From positions 1 through 44,291 of the IMG/VR virus record IMGVR_UViG_3300028558_000043: DNA of 44,291 nucleotides; one strand, 5' to 3'. The notes beneath the pieces were generated by a model, which did not search any database, had not been told where the DNA came from, and was given only the letters and a program-made list of their open reading frames with translations. This DNA is from a virus. Numbering within the stretch: position 1 is the stretch's first letter; every line of letters starts with the position of its first letter. The position numbers and the translations under genes were made by a program. Shown one piece after another: positions 7,313-16,800 of this stretch.

Positions 7313-8503
7313 TCAATAATCGATGCGAAGTCTAAGCGTTAAATCGCGCTCGCTAGATTTTTCTATGGGCCTCGATACCTTGCCAATAGCGAGCAAATTA
7401 TCATTGCTGTCCAGCAGTCCCACACTTGTGATGAACGTGAACGAGCTTTCAACGTCTTCCTGGCCCGGAGTAATCACGACTATCCTCGACGTGTCGTCAG
7501 TGAAAGTCACGTTTGAGCTATAGTTGAATTCGTCAGCAGCCGCCCTGCAAAATATCAACGATGAATTAATGTTAGTCACGTTTTGGAACGTGATTTCAGT
7601 GTTGCTTCCACTGCCCATTCTGCAACCTGCGACGTGATCTATGATGTTGTCTATGCTTGCAGACACAACAAAGTCTGGAATGAACTTTGACTTGCCCGCA
7701 GTTTCAGTTCCTGCTGAACCCAGCACCATTTGCCCAGTGGGCGTGACTGCGTCTATTGTGCCGTTTACATACTGACTTGCGCTAGTTATTTTTGCCAAGT
7801 CAAGCACAAGTATGCCTCTGTCGTAGAACATCAAGCCAACGCCCTTCGACGTGTTTGCACTGTCAATCACGTTTCCAACTTCGCCACCAAAAGCAGTGAG
7901 CTTATTAGTTGCCGCACCCATGTCGGTGTATATTGCTGATCCTGAAAATGAATTCGTTTGTAGGTTTGGAATTGCGACTGACGCAGTTTGATAAAACCTC
8001 ATTGCAAGAGTTTCACGCTTTATCTTGTCTCGCGCAAAGAGGCGTTTGAAGGCAATGAACACCGCACAGTCAATTTGATCTCCCGCCGAAGTGCTGTCGA
8101 ACGGAGACGAAAATGCCTGCGTTGCGTCGCCAAGCAAAGACTGCGCGAACTGCCTGTACACGTCCATCTTTTCACGCATCATCAACGAAGACGATGGAAA
8201 CAATTCTTTACCCGCACTGTCGACCGCGGTTTGACTTGTTAAGACGGTTGAACCACCCGGCAACAAACCAAACGTCATGTCCATGATTGCATTAGAAGTC
8301 TGAAGCGTGAAGTCACTGTCGTAGACTGTTTGAAAGAGGCTGGAGGTTACACCAATTGAGCTGACGGTACCTGTCACAAAAGACTGAAATTTTCTCCGAG
8401 AAACTGACTGACTTACGTCTTCTTGCAAGACGTCAACAAGCTGTGACAAGAAAGATCTTGAAGATTTGATATCTGCGCTGGTTAATTCTTTAAAAATTGC
8501 CGT
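7313..8503 (-). CDS. Virion structural protein, probable ACG start (396 aa)
   Basis: The product (FKELTSADIK near the N-terminus; FTFITSVGLLDSND and IGKVSRPIEK near the C-terminus) resembles a conserved structural protein of marine T4-like phages. The frame is open upstream of the first conventional start (TTG, 8447-8449), which has no ribosome binding site. A strong GGAGG (8512-8516) lies 8 bases before an in-frame ACG (8501-8503), and starting there gives the typical N-terminus M-AIFKELTSADI. The GGAGG is inside the last codons of the upstream endonuclease gene, whose TAA is at 8508-8510, so coupling may help. No other in-frame ATG or GTG lies between the upstream stop and 8449. Confidence 0.75.
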   Translation of the reverse strand, partial: TAIFKELTSADIKSSRSFLSQLVDVLQEDVSQSVSRRKFQSFVTGTVSSIGVTSSLFQTVYDSDFTLQTSNAIMDMTFGLLPGGSTVLTSQTAVDSAGKELFPSSSLMMREKMDVYRQFAQSLLGDATQAFSSPFDSTSAGDQIDCAVFIAFKRLFARDKIKRETLAMRFYQTASVAIPNLQTNSFSGSAIYTDMGAATNKLTAFGGEVGNVIDSANTSKGVGLMFYDRGILVLDLAKITSASQYVNGTIDAVTPTGQMVLGSAGTETAGKSKFIPDFVVSASIDNIIDHVAGCRMGSGSNTEITFQNVTNINSSLIFCRAAADEFNYSSNVTFTDDTSRIVVITPGQEDVESSFTFITSVGLLDSNDNLLAIGKVSRPIEKSSERDLTLRLRIDY

Positions 8504-8507
8504 TGGT

Positions 8508-9398
8508 TTATCCTCCGAGCGTTGCAGTTACGCAAGCCCAATTTCCTGTTTTTGAACACTCATTTATTTGTAAATCCGTAAATCTAATTAGTCTTAAACC
8601 CGCGTTTTTAAACCATTCGTCTTTTTTTCTATCGCGATCATATTGCAACCGTTTATTAGGATGTAATTCGTCATATGTTTTGTTTAACCCATGCCAAAAT
8701 ACACCATCAAGTTCAACATAAGTATCAATACTTGTCACATATGCGTCTATTAACCACGGCTTTTTTGAATTATCATGGAAAATTTCTATTTGTTTTTTAA
8801 CTTGTCCATAATTCTCTTCAAGAAAGCCTAATAATAATTTTTCTGGTTTTGATAAACTATTTCCTTGTGAAATTTGCACAAGTGAACGATATCCTTTTGC
8901 ACCAAAAATACTATAATCTTCGTTTGAAGATCTAAATGGCGAATCACCTACAAACGTATTTGGAATTCCATATCTTTCAAGATACGTTTGTTTCTTTTTC
9001 TCTTTAACGTCTTCTGCCCTTGAAGGGTGTTCTGCACCGTGATTTTCCAACATTGTTTTACGAAACTTTGCAGATATTTCTTCGTTAAAATGAATTGGTG
9101 TTGATGTACCAAAACGTTCAATTCGAGTTGCAATCATTTTTTCAGCCGCACCAATAACTTGACCACCAAATTCAACACCATGACGTTCTAAATTTACTTG
9201 TTTTACTTTTTGTAAAAGTTTTCCATGAGAACGTGAAGCTTTTCTACATTCTTTTGAACAAAAATTTAACATGCCTCGTTGTGTTCCATGTTTAAATTCT
9301 TTATTACATTCATCACATTGAAACACATCAACGTTACGAGTTTGTTCATGTCCCCATCGTTTATTAATAAAAATTTCTTCTTCAACTCGCAAAAACAT
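8508..9398 (-). CDS. Vsr-like (EDxHD-type) homing endonuclease with zinc ribbon
   Basis: Domains in order: an N-terminal zinc ribbon (C28, C31, C47, C51); helical repeats with the recurring 'ERxG...' signature (ERHGVEF, ERFGTST, ENHGAEH, ERYGIPN) that look like DNA-contact modules; and a C-terminal nuclease (E186, D218, YVELDGVFWHG with D231 and H236, then YDRDRKKD). The DGxFWHG motif is that of very-short-patch-repair nucleases and of the related EDxHD homing endonucleases (I-Bth0305I type). It sits between two intact late genes. Its last codons contain the ribosome binding site of the downstream virion gene, so insertion may have changed that gene's start context. Confidence 0.85.
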   Translation of the reverse strand: MFLRVEEEIFINKRWGHEQTRNVDVFQCDECNKEFKHGTQRGMLNFCSKECRKASRSHGKLLQKVKQVNLERHGVEFGGQVIGAAEKMIATRIERFGTSTPIHFNEEISAKFRKTMLENHGAEHPSRAEDVKEKKKQTYLERYGIPNTFVGDSPFRSSNEDYSIFGAKGYRSLVQISQGNSLSKPEKLLLGFLEENYGQVKKQIEIFHDNSKKPWLIDAYVTSIDTYVELDGVFWHGLNKTYDELHPNKRLQYDRDRKKDEWFKNAGLRLIRFTDLQINECSKTGNWACVTATLGG

Positions 9399-9435
9399 CT
9401 CTAATAAATTTTAACTCACCACACAATTCTCGTCA

Positions 9436-9466
9436 CTTAAAAACCCAACGTGCCTGAGCACGTTGG
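9436..9466 (-). terminator. Rho-independent terminator after the second Vsr-like gene
   Basis: CCAACGTGC (9445-9453) and GCACGTTGG (9458-9466) form a perfect 9-bp stem with a CTGA loop. On the minus strand it is followed at once by GTTTTTAAG. It lies 16 bases after the stop of the endonuclease gene at 9482, inside the late operon, so it would end that gene's transcript and may insulate the genes downstream. Confidence 0.8.
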
Positions 9467-9481
9467 AACGATGACATATAG

Positions 9482-10369
9482 TCAAAGTGATGATCTGTAA
9501 GTCAAGATAATTTTATAAATATCTTCCACACTGTTTCCACGCACAAGTCGCTTGTTATTTTCCTTGAACCACATGACCTGTTCTATGTCTCGCATGTATG
9601 TTGTGTAAATGACACTGTCGCGCTTGTGTTCAAATTTTTTAATATCTTCAATTGGTCTGTCTAATCCATGCCAATATACACCATCAAGTTGTATGTATAA
9701 GTCAATTGTTTTGATATAAAAATCTATCGCCCAGCCATTCACTTTTGTTTGTCGCTCAACATTATCGTTACCAAATTTTTCACACAATAATTCATATAAC
9801 TTGTTTTCTGGACCTGACTTCTTAAACGTGCCATTTCTTTTCATTGTATCATGCGATTTCTGAGCTATTTCATGATAATCAATTTTTGATTTTACTTCTT
9901 CTGCTTGCATTGCTACAGGAACGCCATATTTTTCTAAACACGTGTTTACGCGCTTTTGATTAATTTCATTACCATTTTCTCTACAAACGGTTCGATGTGC
10001 TTCAATCGTTGATTGAAGTTTCAATACATTTGATACACCATAATTTTTTAGCGTTGTTACAACAATTTTTTGTTTTATGTCATCAAGTGTTGCGAGTTTA
10101 CCAAAAGGCACTCCATATCGTTCAATGTACGTTTGTTCAGCTTTTTCACGTGTTTCAGGTGTAAATAAGTGATGTGGATATATTATCCCACCGCGCTTTG
10201 TTGCATCATATTTGCATTGTTTTGAACAAAATGATATTTGTACACCTACATGACATTTTGAATATTTTCGTTTGTATTCGATACCACATTGATCACACAC
10301 AAATACACTTACCCGTTTTCCAACAACGGGACGATAAACAGATGGCACAACTTCTGTACGAACGTACAT
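9482..10369 (-). CDS. Second Vsr-like homing endonuclease with zinc ribbon
   Basis: A 295-aa homologue of the neighbouring 8508-9398 protein: N-terminal zinc ribbon (C25, C28, C48, C52), repeated 'ERYGVPF', 'KNYGVSN', 'EKYGVPV' modules, a conserved Glu in GPENKL, and the nuclease core IDLYIQLDGVYWHGL. The two are clearly diverged in sequence, so they are not a recent tandem copy. No Shine-Dalgarno is visible. It is followed by a strong terminator (9436-9466). As a free-standing endonuclease it would promote its own spread into related phages lacking it. Two related enzymes side by side suggest this junction is a preferred insertion site. Confidence 0.85.
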   Translation of the reverse strand: MYVRTEVVPSVYRPVVGKRVSVFVCDQCGIEYKRKYSKCHVGVQISFCSKQCKYDATKRGGIIYPHHLFTPETREKAEQTYIERYGVPFGKLATLDDIKQKIVVTTLKNYGVSNVLKLQSTIEAHRTVCRENGNEINQKRVNTCLEKYGVPVAMQAEEVKSKIDYHEIAQKSHDTMKRNGTFKKSGPENKLYELLCEKFGNDNVERQTKVNGWAIDFYIKTIDLYIQLDGVYWHGLDRPIEDIKKFEHKRDSVIYTTYMRDIEQVMWFKENNKRLVRGNSVEDIYKIILTYRSSL

Positions 10370-10384
10370 TCAAAGTTTAATATA

Positions 10385-11101
10385 TCACAAAACTTTATTT
10401 ATGTACACTGCAATGTCTTTAACTGCGCCTGACTGAAGTCCAGTAACACGCACATAAGATTTGATAATCTGTTTATTTGTCGTGCTACCATACACCGCGA
10501 ACAAACTATCGTTAATTGACTTTGTGTTCAGCGTAAACTGACAGCTTGACCCACCGAACGCGTTCTGGGTGGGCGTCCTCGATAACAAATACTGTGCTCG
10601 TTGCTGCCCGTCTATGTTTTCAGGCGTGGTGCTGACTAATTGCAAGAACAAGTTTGGCAAGTCAACGATGAACGTCTGGTCTCGTAGTTCAACGTCAATC
10701 GTGGTTTCATTTTGAATTGTCTGTTGTAGAATTACCGTTGCTGACTTCTGAGAGTTTCTACCCAACGTGACTGTGCCGCCCGCTCCATCAACGTTCGAGT
10801 CACCTGATAGCGCGAGTGTTGGCAGACGAAGTAGGTTAGGATTTGATATGCTAATGAGCTTGTACTTCAACGCATGAGCAGGATTTGTCAATGCCTCAAA
10901 CACAGGCGTGTTCTTGGTTATTTTTTCTATCCCGACAGCGCGCCCGTACTTTTGAATGATGCCATAGTCAACTTCGTCGTCACCTAGGGCGAATTTTACG
11001 ATTGAAAAAGAACCATCGTTACGTGCTAAGTAACTTCGGCCCAAATCGGTTAAAACGGCATCTAAAAGCAAATTTGCGGTATTATTATTTAATAGCCCCA
11101 T
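10385..11101 (-). CDS. Virion structural protein (238 aa), paralogue of the 19919-20893 product
   Basis: The N-terminus (MGLLNNNTANLLLDAVLTDLG then RSYLARNDGSFSIVKFALGDDE) has the 'LLD..LT..GR..L......I..FalgDde' pattern that also opens the protein at 19919-20893 and is common in tail or baseplate proteins of T4-like phages. The remainder is beta-rich with many Thr/Asn. AAGGAT upstream of the ATG serves as ribosome binding site. It lies between homing endonuclease genes on both sides but is itself intact. The exact virion location is unknown. Confidence 0.7.
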   Translation of the reverse strand: MGLLNNNTANLLLDAVLTDLGRSYLARNDGSFSIVKFALGDDEVDYGIIQKYGRAVGIEKITKNTPVFEALTNPAHALKYKLISISNPNLLRLPTLALSGDSNVDGAGGTVTLGRNSQKSATVILQQTIQNETTIDVELRDQTFIVDLPNLFLQLVSTTPENIDGQQRAQYLLSRTPTQNAFGGSSCQFTLNTKSINDSLFAVYGSTTNKQIIKSYVRVTGLQSGAVKDIAVYINKVL

Positions 11102-11124
11102 GATTTAATCCTTATTATCACGTT

Positions 11125-11979
11125 TTAGCTCGACAAACGTTTTTGCACTTCTGAAATAAGTAATCCCATCAAAAAAATTTGTTTCTTTTTGACATTCGCT
11201 ATATTTCCACGTGTCAAACTTGTAGCAATCACGGCGTCATTGATTGAAAAATACATTACACAACACTCACCCTCAACATCAAAACCAAACACAGGCTTCT
11301 TTCGTAATAATCTGTTATGCCAATCGTTCAAATGTTGTTGCTCAGTCCACGATTTTCCAAGATTTGGTCCAGGATGTTCATCATAATATTTTCTAACACC
11401 GACTCCAATATTTTCTTTATGTTCTTCTGATAAGAACGTTCCAGAACGTGCAATTGAAATATTTCGCTTTGTCTCCTCACTTAACGGACCCGTTCGTCCA
11501 AAAGCCTTCCCGTAGAAAAAGTGATCCTTTCCACACTTTCTTCGAGACCTCATGTACTCACCATGACCATTATCATAATGTATCTTTGCGGCATGCGATA
11601 TCAATGCAATCGTTGATGGCTTCATATTTTCACGCTTGTGAAACTCACTCATTAATTGTCGCGTTGTATCAGATACATTGTGACCAGGCGTTCCTTCACC
11701 TCCAGACGTCAAATTGTATCCAATTGTGTGATCCATCGTATTGAACTTTGCTATCCAAAACTTCTCCGCCTCAACCATTTCTTCAAACGTTGCACACTCC
11801 TGCAACACGCTCGGAACAAACGCTTCCCTTCCATACTTTGCGATTGCACGCAAAATGTACATACAACTGTCATGACTTGCATTGCCAAAATGTCCTGTAA
11901 CACGATATTCAAGCGTCTTTGTCGTCATTCCGACGTATTTTTTCCCATTGACGGTGTTCGTCAGACAGTAAATTATCAT
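11125..11979 (-). CDS. GIY-YIG homing endonuclease (284 aa)
   Basis: A canonical GIY-YIG module: IYCLTN, KKYVGMT, an Arg and His further on (YRVTGHFG), and the conserved Glu in EAEKFWIAKF, followed by YNLTSGGEG. A NUMOD3-type segment follows (LSEETKRNISIARSG, LSEEHKENI) and a C-terminal NUMOD1-like DNA-binding helix-turn-helix (VFGFDVEGE...FSINDAV). I take the ATG at 11977-11979 rather than the TTG one codon before. Free-standing between two virion genes (23 and 40 base gaps). Confidence 0.9.
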   Translation of the reverse strand: MIIYCLTNTVNGKKYVGMTTKTLEYRVTGHFGNASHDSCMYILRAIAKYGREAFVPSVLQECATFEEMVEAEKFWIAKFNTMDHTIGYNLTSGGEGTPGHNVSDTTRQLMSEFHKRENMKPSTIALISHAAKIHYDNGHGEYMRSRRKCGKDHFFYGKAFGRTGPLSEETKRNISIARSGTFLSEEHKENIGVGVRKYYDEHPGPNLGKSWTEQQHLNDWHNRLLRKKPVFGFDVEGECCVMYFSINDAVIATSLTRGNIANVKKKQIFLMGLLISEVQKRLSS

Positions 11980-12019
11980 CAAATTATTATTAATCCACTC
12001 TCAGTTCTGTGTACAACTC

Positions 12020-13819
12020 TCACGCCTGAGCTATTGGTCTTGGCCCAAGCACTATTGGCTTTTGCTTATCGTCTATCGTTATTGTCATCATGTCGCTCTT
12101 TTGACTGTCGAGATTTATGATGTTCACCTTGTACGAACCGTGTTCCTGCAACGTTGAGATAACATGATCCTTTGCGCCGTTTGCGTCAATGATGTAGTAG
12201 TACTGTGGGTTGAAATACAGTTTCATGTGCGTCGTCCTTGGGCCGTGGACGCGTATCGTGTCAATGAACGCGTCCGCCATCAAGTACATGTTTGGGTAAG
12301 GTTTTGGCGCGCCAGAATGACTAATTAACTTTTTTTGAACCTTGTTTTTGAAGCTGTCAAACCACACTGCGAATTGCATTGAGTAGTTTGACGTGTATCC
12401 ATGTGCGTCAACGCTTGCCAACGCGTAGATCAACGCTGAATTTTCATTGTGGTGTTGCACCTTATCAAAATCTTCGTCAAAGTAAATGTTATACGGTGAC
12501 GTAAGTTTTTGCACGAGCGATTTGTTGATGTTATTTTCAAGATCATTGACGACTGTTTGTGCGTCATTGAAATCATACATTTTTATTAGCTCGTATGAAT
12601 TGTTCAATGAAGCACGTCGGAACACTTGAAACTTTTTAATGTCACGTTGAGAATTGACAGGAAACGACCAACTTATGACAAGCCTATCATTGTCGTAGTC
12701 CCACCTGAAGTCTACGTCTGCAGGTGGCGGAGGAGCTTGAGTGTCTATTGCTTGTGAGTACACGTTGCTTGACGACTTACCTGTGACTAACGTCCTCAAC
12801 AACGCGATGTCATTCGTTATTACGTCTATTGCGGACAACGTGTAGGCAGCAATCGCACGTATTGTGTAAGAATATGTTGAACCATACTTCACCTTAAAAT
12901 CAACATATTTATTTGCTTTTGCGTTCTCAAGAATTATTTGGGGATGTTGTATGACTGACCCATCGCCAGTAATTTCCGTCTTATCAACAACGTACCCAAC
13001 AACTTCAGGTTGTGTGGTGTGTATCATGCTTTCGTCAATGATGTTTATGTTAAAGTATGGAACGTACGTCTTATAATCATCGTCAGTTATGTCAGAAAAT
13101 TGAGAAAATTCCAATTGTGATGTAAACTTATATACGTTGACTAAATCAACGCTGTACGGTGACGTTGGATCAAGCATTTGACGCTCAAGAACAGGTTTTA
13201 AAAATTTTCCATTAAACGTTGCATTAACGATTGGCTGTTCTTCACCTGGCGTTGTTGCCGTAAAATACGCTCCTGCTGACTTTGCTAAGTTTGTCATTGA
13301 TGACAACAAAAAGTCTTGCGTTACAGTAGATGGTGTTATTACGTTCGCTGCGGCGGCAATTTTTTCAGGAGACGTATTTGTCGGCACGTTACTTGAAAAT
13401 GTGCGCGATGAATATGAACCAGAAACGAGCGTAAACCTTTTGTCCTGTGTTTCACCATCAAAATAAGAAATTGATAAAAATTTTGATTTTGACAGTGCGT
13501 CTTCAGAAATTATGCTAGAATAATTCTGACCAATTAAACTTCCATTTTGGAACTGAATACTGTCAATTGCGCCAGAATACCTAACAGGTGACCACGATAA
13601 AACAATCATTCTTGGCATTTTTGTAACAGCATACTGAAAAAATGCGGCGTCGGGTGAGTCTGAAGAATTTAACAGTAATTCATTTGAATTAATTGTTCCC
13701 AAGTCATTTGTATATTCGTCGACTGAAAAAAAGTTATAAAAAAATTCCGACGTTAAATCGTCGACAACGGGAACAGTCACGTTATAAACTTCAGTCGTCG
13801 GCAAAGACGTTATTGTCAT
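12020..13819 (-). CDS. Virion structural protein with fibronectin III-like domain (599 aa)
   Basis: A beta-rich 599-aa protein. Around residues 355-420 a Pro-rich linker (APPPPADV) leads into a segment with 'RLVISWSFP....IKKFQVFRR', the pattern of a fibronectin type III domain. FN3 domains are common on tail and baseplate proteins and are thought to bind cell surface sugars. No signal peptide. It is the last of four consecutive large genes (20893 to 12020) that are tightly packed; an endonuclease gene follows. Exact role (baseplate wedge, tail accessory) not recognised. Confidence 0.65.
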   Translation of the reverse strand: MTITSLPTTEVYNVTVPVVDDLTSEFFYNFFSVDEYTNDLGTINSNELLLNSSDSPDAAFFQYAVTKMPRMIVLSWSPVRYSGAIDSIQFQNGSLIGQNYSSIISEDALSKSKFLSISYFDGETQDKRFTLVSGSYSSRTFSSNVPTNTSPEKIAAAANVITPSTVTQDFLLSSMTNLAKSAGAYFTATTPGEEQPIVNATFNGKFLKPVLERQMLDPTSPYSVDLVNVYKFTSQLEFSQFSDITDDDYKTYVPYFNINIIDESMIHTTQPEVVGYVVDKTEITGDGSVIQHPQIILENAKANKYVDFKVKYGSTYSYTIRAIAAYTLSAIDVITNDIALLRTLVTGKSSSNVYSQAIDTQAPPPPADVDFRWDYDNDRLVISWSFPVNSQRDIKKFQVFRRASLNNSYELIKMYDFNDAQTVVNDLENNINKSLVQKLTSPYNIYFDEDFDKVQHHNENSALIYALASVDAHGYTSNYSMQFAVWFDSFKNKVQKKLISHSGAPKPYPNMYLMADAFIDTIRVHGPRTTHMKLYFNPQYYYIIDANGAKDHVISTLQEHGSYKVNIINLDSQKSDMMTITIDDKQKPIVLGPRPIAQA

Positions 13820-13836
13820 ATTTTTAATTAGGTTGC

Positions 13837-16800
13837 TTATGCCGGAGCAGGTAACGGGTTGTTCGATAGCGTCGGAACTAGTTGTATTGACGACGCAGTG
13901 TTATCACCAAACATTTCAATTGTAACAAAATATTTTTCAAAAGTTGGATCTCCTGCGTTTTTATCTTTACTAGTAAACGTATATTTGTTCGTTGCAGTTC
14001 CTTCAGCAAGAGATTTTACATTATTCACCGCCAATTGTGTCGGCACTTTTGTCGCAGTGTTTGGTAACGTTGCAACTATGTCACCCGTAGAAATTAGTTG
14101 TAATAACGTTTGTGTTCCTGCGTGAGATTTATTTGTTTCTTGCACGTCTATTTCGAAATCATCCGGATCAACAGCTACGTTAAAAATTCTATCAAACATC
14201 TTTGGCATTAACAATTTTTTTGAACATTTGATTTTATCAGACAATGATGTTAACGAATAAGACATACTGCCAATTGTCCTTATTCCGTGAACTACTGCAT
14301 CAAAAATATTTTGAGAAACGTGTGTTAAGCTTGAGTTAGCAGATAATAGCGCTTGCTGCATCGCAAGAGATGTTTGATTTTGCGCTGAATTACTTTGAAC
14401 GTTGTTGCTTTGAATTACGTTTGAAAAAAACACGCCACCCGAAGCTTCGTTCGTTGTTATCGTTGTCGACGTTGACAACATCACGTATGCGTCAATTAGC
14501 TGTCTGACTAACGTCGTATCAATCAGTTTTTCAACGTCACCCATTGTAAAACTATCTTCCGAAACTGATACACCGGTTAAAAATCTAACATAGTGATCAA
14601 TCATTAGACTTAGCACATGATTTTTTGCGATTTGATACTTTTGTTCACTATTCAAAAAATCATACGTTGCATCAAATGCAGCAGTAAGTGATGTGTTTGA
14701 AGGAGAATAATATTGCACGTTTGAACTATCATTAACAATTGATGCGTCACGAGTTGGAATTGATTTTACGACGTCTAATAACGTTTTATTCGAATTTTGC
14801 AAATATAATGTATCGTTACGAGGAGTAAATCTTGATAAATCAAACAAAAACTTTTGTGGTTTATACACTATGTCATCATATGTAATGTCTATTTTATAGA
14901 CACACAAATTGATCAAATCAATCTGCTTATCTTTATATGACGTCAAATTTTGTACATTTGTTTGTTGTCTTAGACTATCTGATAATCCAGCCGGAACGCC
15001 GACTGTAAAAAGTTTTTTATTTGAACCTTTTTTAGAAGTAAAAGTAGGATCTGAAAATACGTTATAAAAAGACGCTCGAAACATAGATGACACTAAAAAG
15101 TCATCGAGCGATTTTACATTTGTTGTGTTTATTGTAAACTTTTCAAAAATATCTAACAACGAATTATTTAACAAATAAATTTGTTGCGTGCTCATTAAAT
15201 ATTTTTGTTTATCACCACCAATTAAATCTGCAATGTCTTGCACCGTATTTGCAATGTTACCTACGTTTACATTGTTAATATAATTTTTTACAGAAGATTG
15301 TAAATTTGTTATTATTGCATATACTGAATAAAACATTAATTGTGAAGTCGCAATTTCTTCATTTAGTTTTCCAATAATTGACACTACAAAATTTTCATCA
15401 AAAACATTTGTCGGTGATAACACGTACGTTAGTGCTGATTGTTGCACAAGTGAACTAATAAACGTCTTTCCAATAATTGCGTTTGTTGCCAACCCATCAC
15501 AAAGTGTAACAACAATGTCAAAAATAACCATATAAATCGTCAAATTAGATAATCCACCATAACTTGTATGTAGATCACTCATGACAGCATCATATGCTGC
15601 CATAACTCCACTAAATATTTCTCTTAATAACGAAATGACGTTTGTTCCATCAAACAACATTCCTTCAATCGCATCATTAGTTATCAACAAGTTACTATCT
15701 GGAACAGTTTTTAACGTTTTTGATATATCAGTGGTCGTATTTTGTATAATACGCGTGATTTCATCAAATAATTCTTTTGTAACATTTATATTGTTGATAA
15801 CATACATTGTGTACAAAAATAACGCAGATTTAAGTTGTGCATTTTTATTTGCAAGCGCAAACACTGGACACAGCGGATCGTTTGCAATTGTAAACGTTTG
15901 AAATCTTAAAAAAATCAACGAAAATAAATTTGCGGGATTATTTAATGCGAAAGCATAATCAGTTGTATTGGCATAATTTGAATACACAAAATCAAGTGCT
16001 ACCGCCGTCTTACAAAATGTCTGTAAAGTATTGTCAAGCAATGTTGAAAAATTCAATATTTTAGTCGTATCAAGAACATCTGCATTATTAATGTAATATT
16101 CACCTCCCGCAAGAAATGAATTATTTCCTGTGTTCAATTGTTGTGTTTCAAACGTTAGTACGTTTTTGTTCGTTGAAGACGTTTGTGATAACGCAGATAT
16201 TGAATTAGTGTTTGTTGGCAACGCCGTTATGTTCTTTTGCGTTCCAAATATTTGATCAAAAACAGCTATATTTTCAGGTAATTTAGACGTAAAATCAGAT
16301 TTTTTCACCGTGTAATTATATGAATTTAATAACAGATCTGCATTTTCACTAATTCCAAAAGAAAGTCTGTACTCTTTTGAAAGAAAAAACAATAACGCTG
16401 ATATTTTTATGATATTCGTTTTAAATGTAGTAGAATACAATGAATTATACGTTGACAATATGTCAGCTACGTTAGTGGTCAAATCAGACGACGTTTTTGT
16501 TACAATAAAATCATTTGCGGTTGCAATGTTATTGTTTATGACATAAAACAAAGTATTTGTAGTCGACGTTATCGTCGTTGCACTAACGTCGTTTTTTTGT
16601 GTTGTATGATCAAGTTCTAACAAATCTAAAGAATGATATGATAGTATCGTTTTATACTCTGATAATAACTGTAACCACATTTTAGTTGAAGAAAAATTCG
16701 TTTTAACAACTTGTTCAACATATCCCAACTTGACAAAAACATCTATCAAACTTTTTATTCTAAATCCATAATTTATATTCAACGTCTTTAGCTGATCTAC

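Noticed and set aside
8447-8449. TTG as start of the virion gene ending at 7313
   Set aside because: No ribosome binding site, and the frame upstream encodes a plausible conserved N-terminus with GGAGG before ACG 8503.
1347-12019. Group I introns carrying the homing endonucleases
   Set aside because: The endonuclease genes lie between complete genes; no split exons or intron core elements were noticed. Only the zinc-finger gene is split, and that is by the TnpB element.
11656-12120. 154-aa plus-strand ORF
   Set aside because: It is antisense to the GIY-YIG endonuclease and the 599-aa virion gene, both clearly coding; it is Cys/His/Arg-rich like other shadow frames here.
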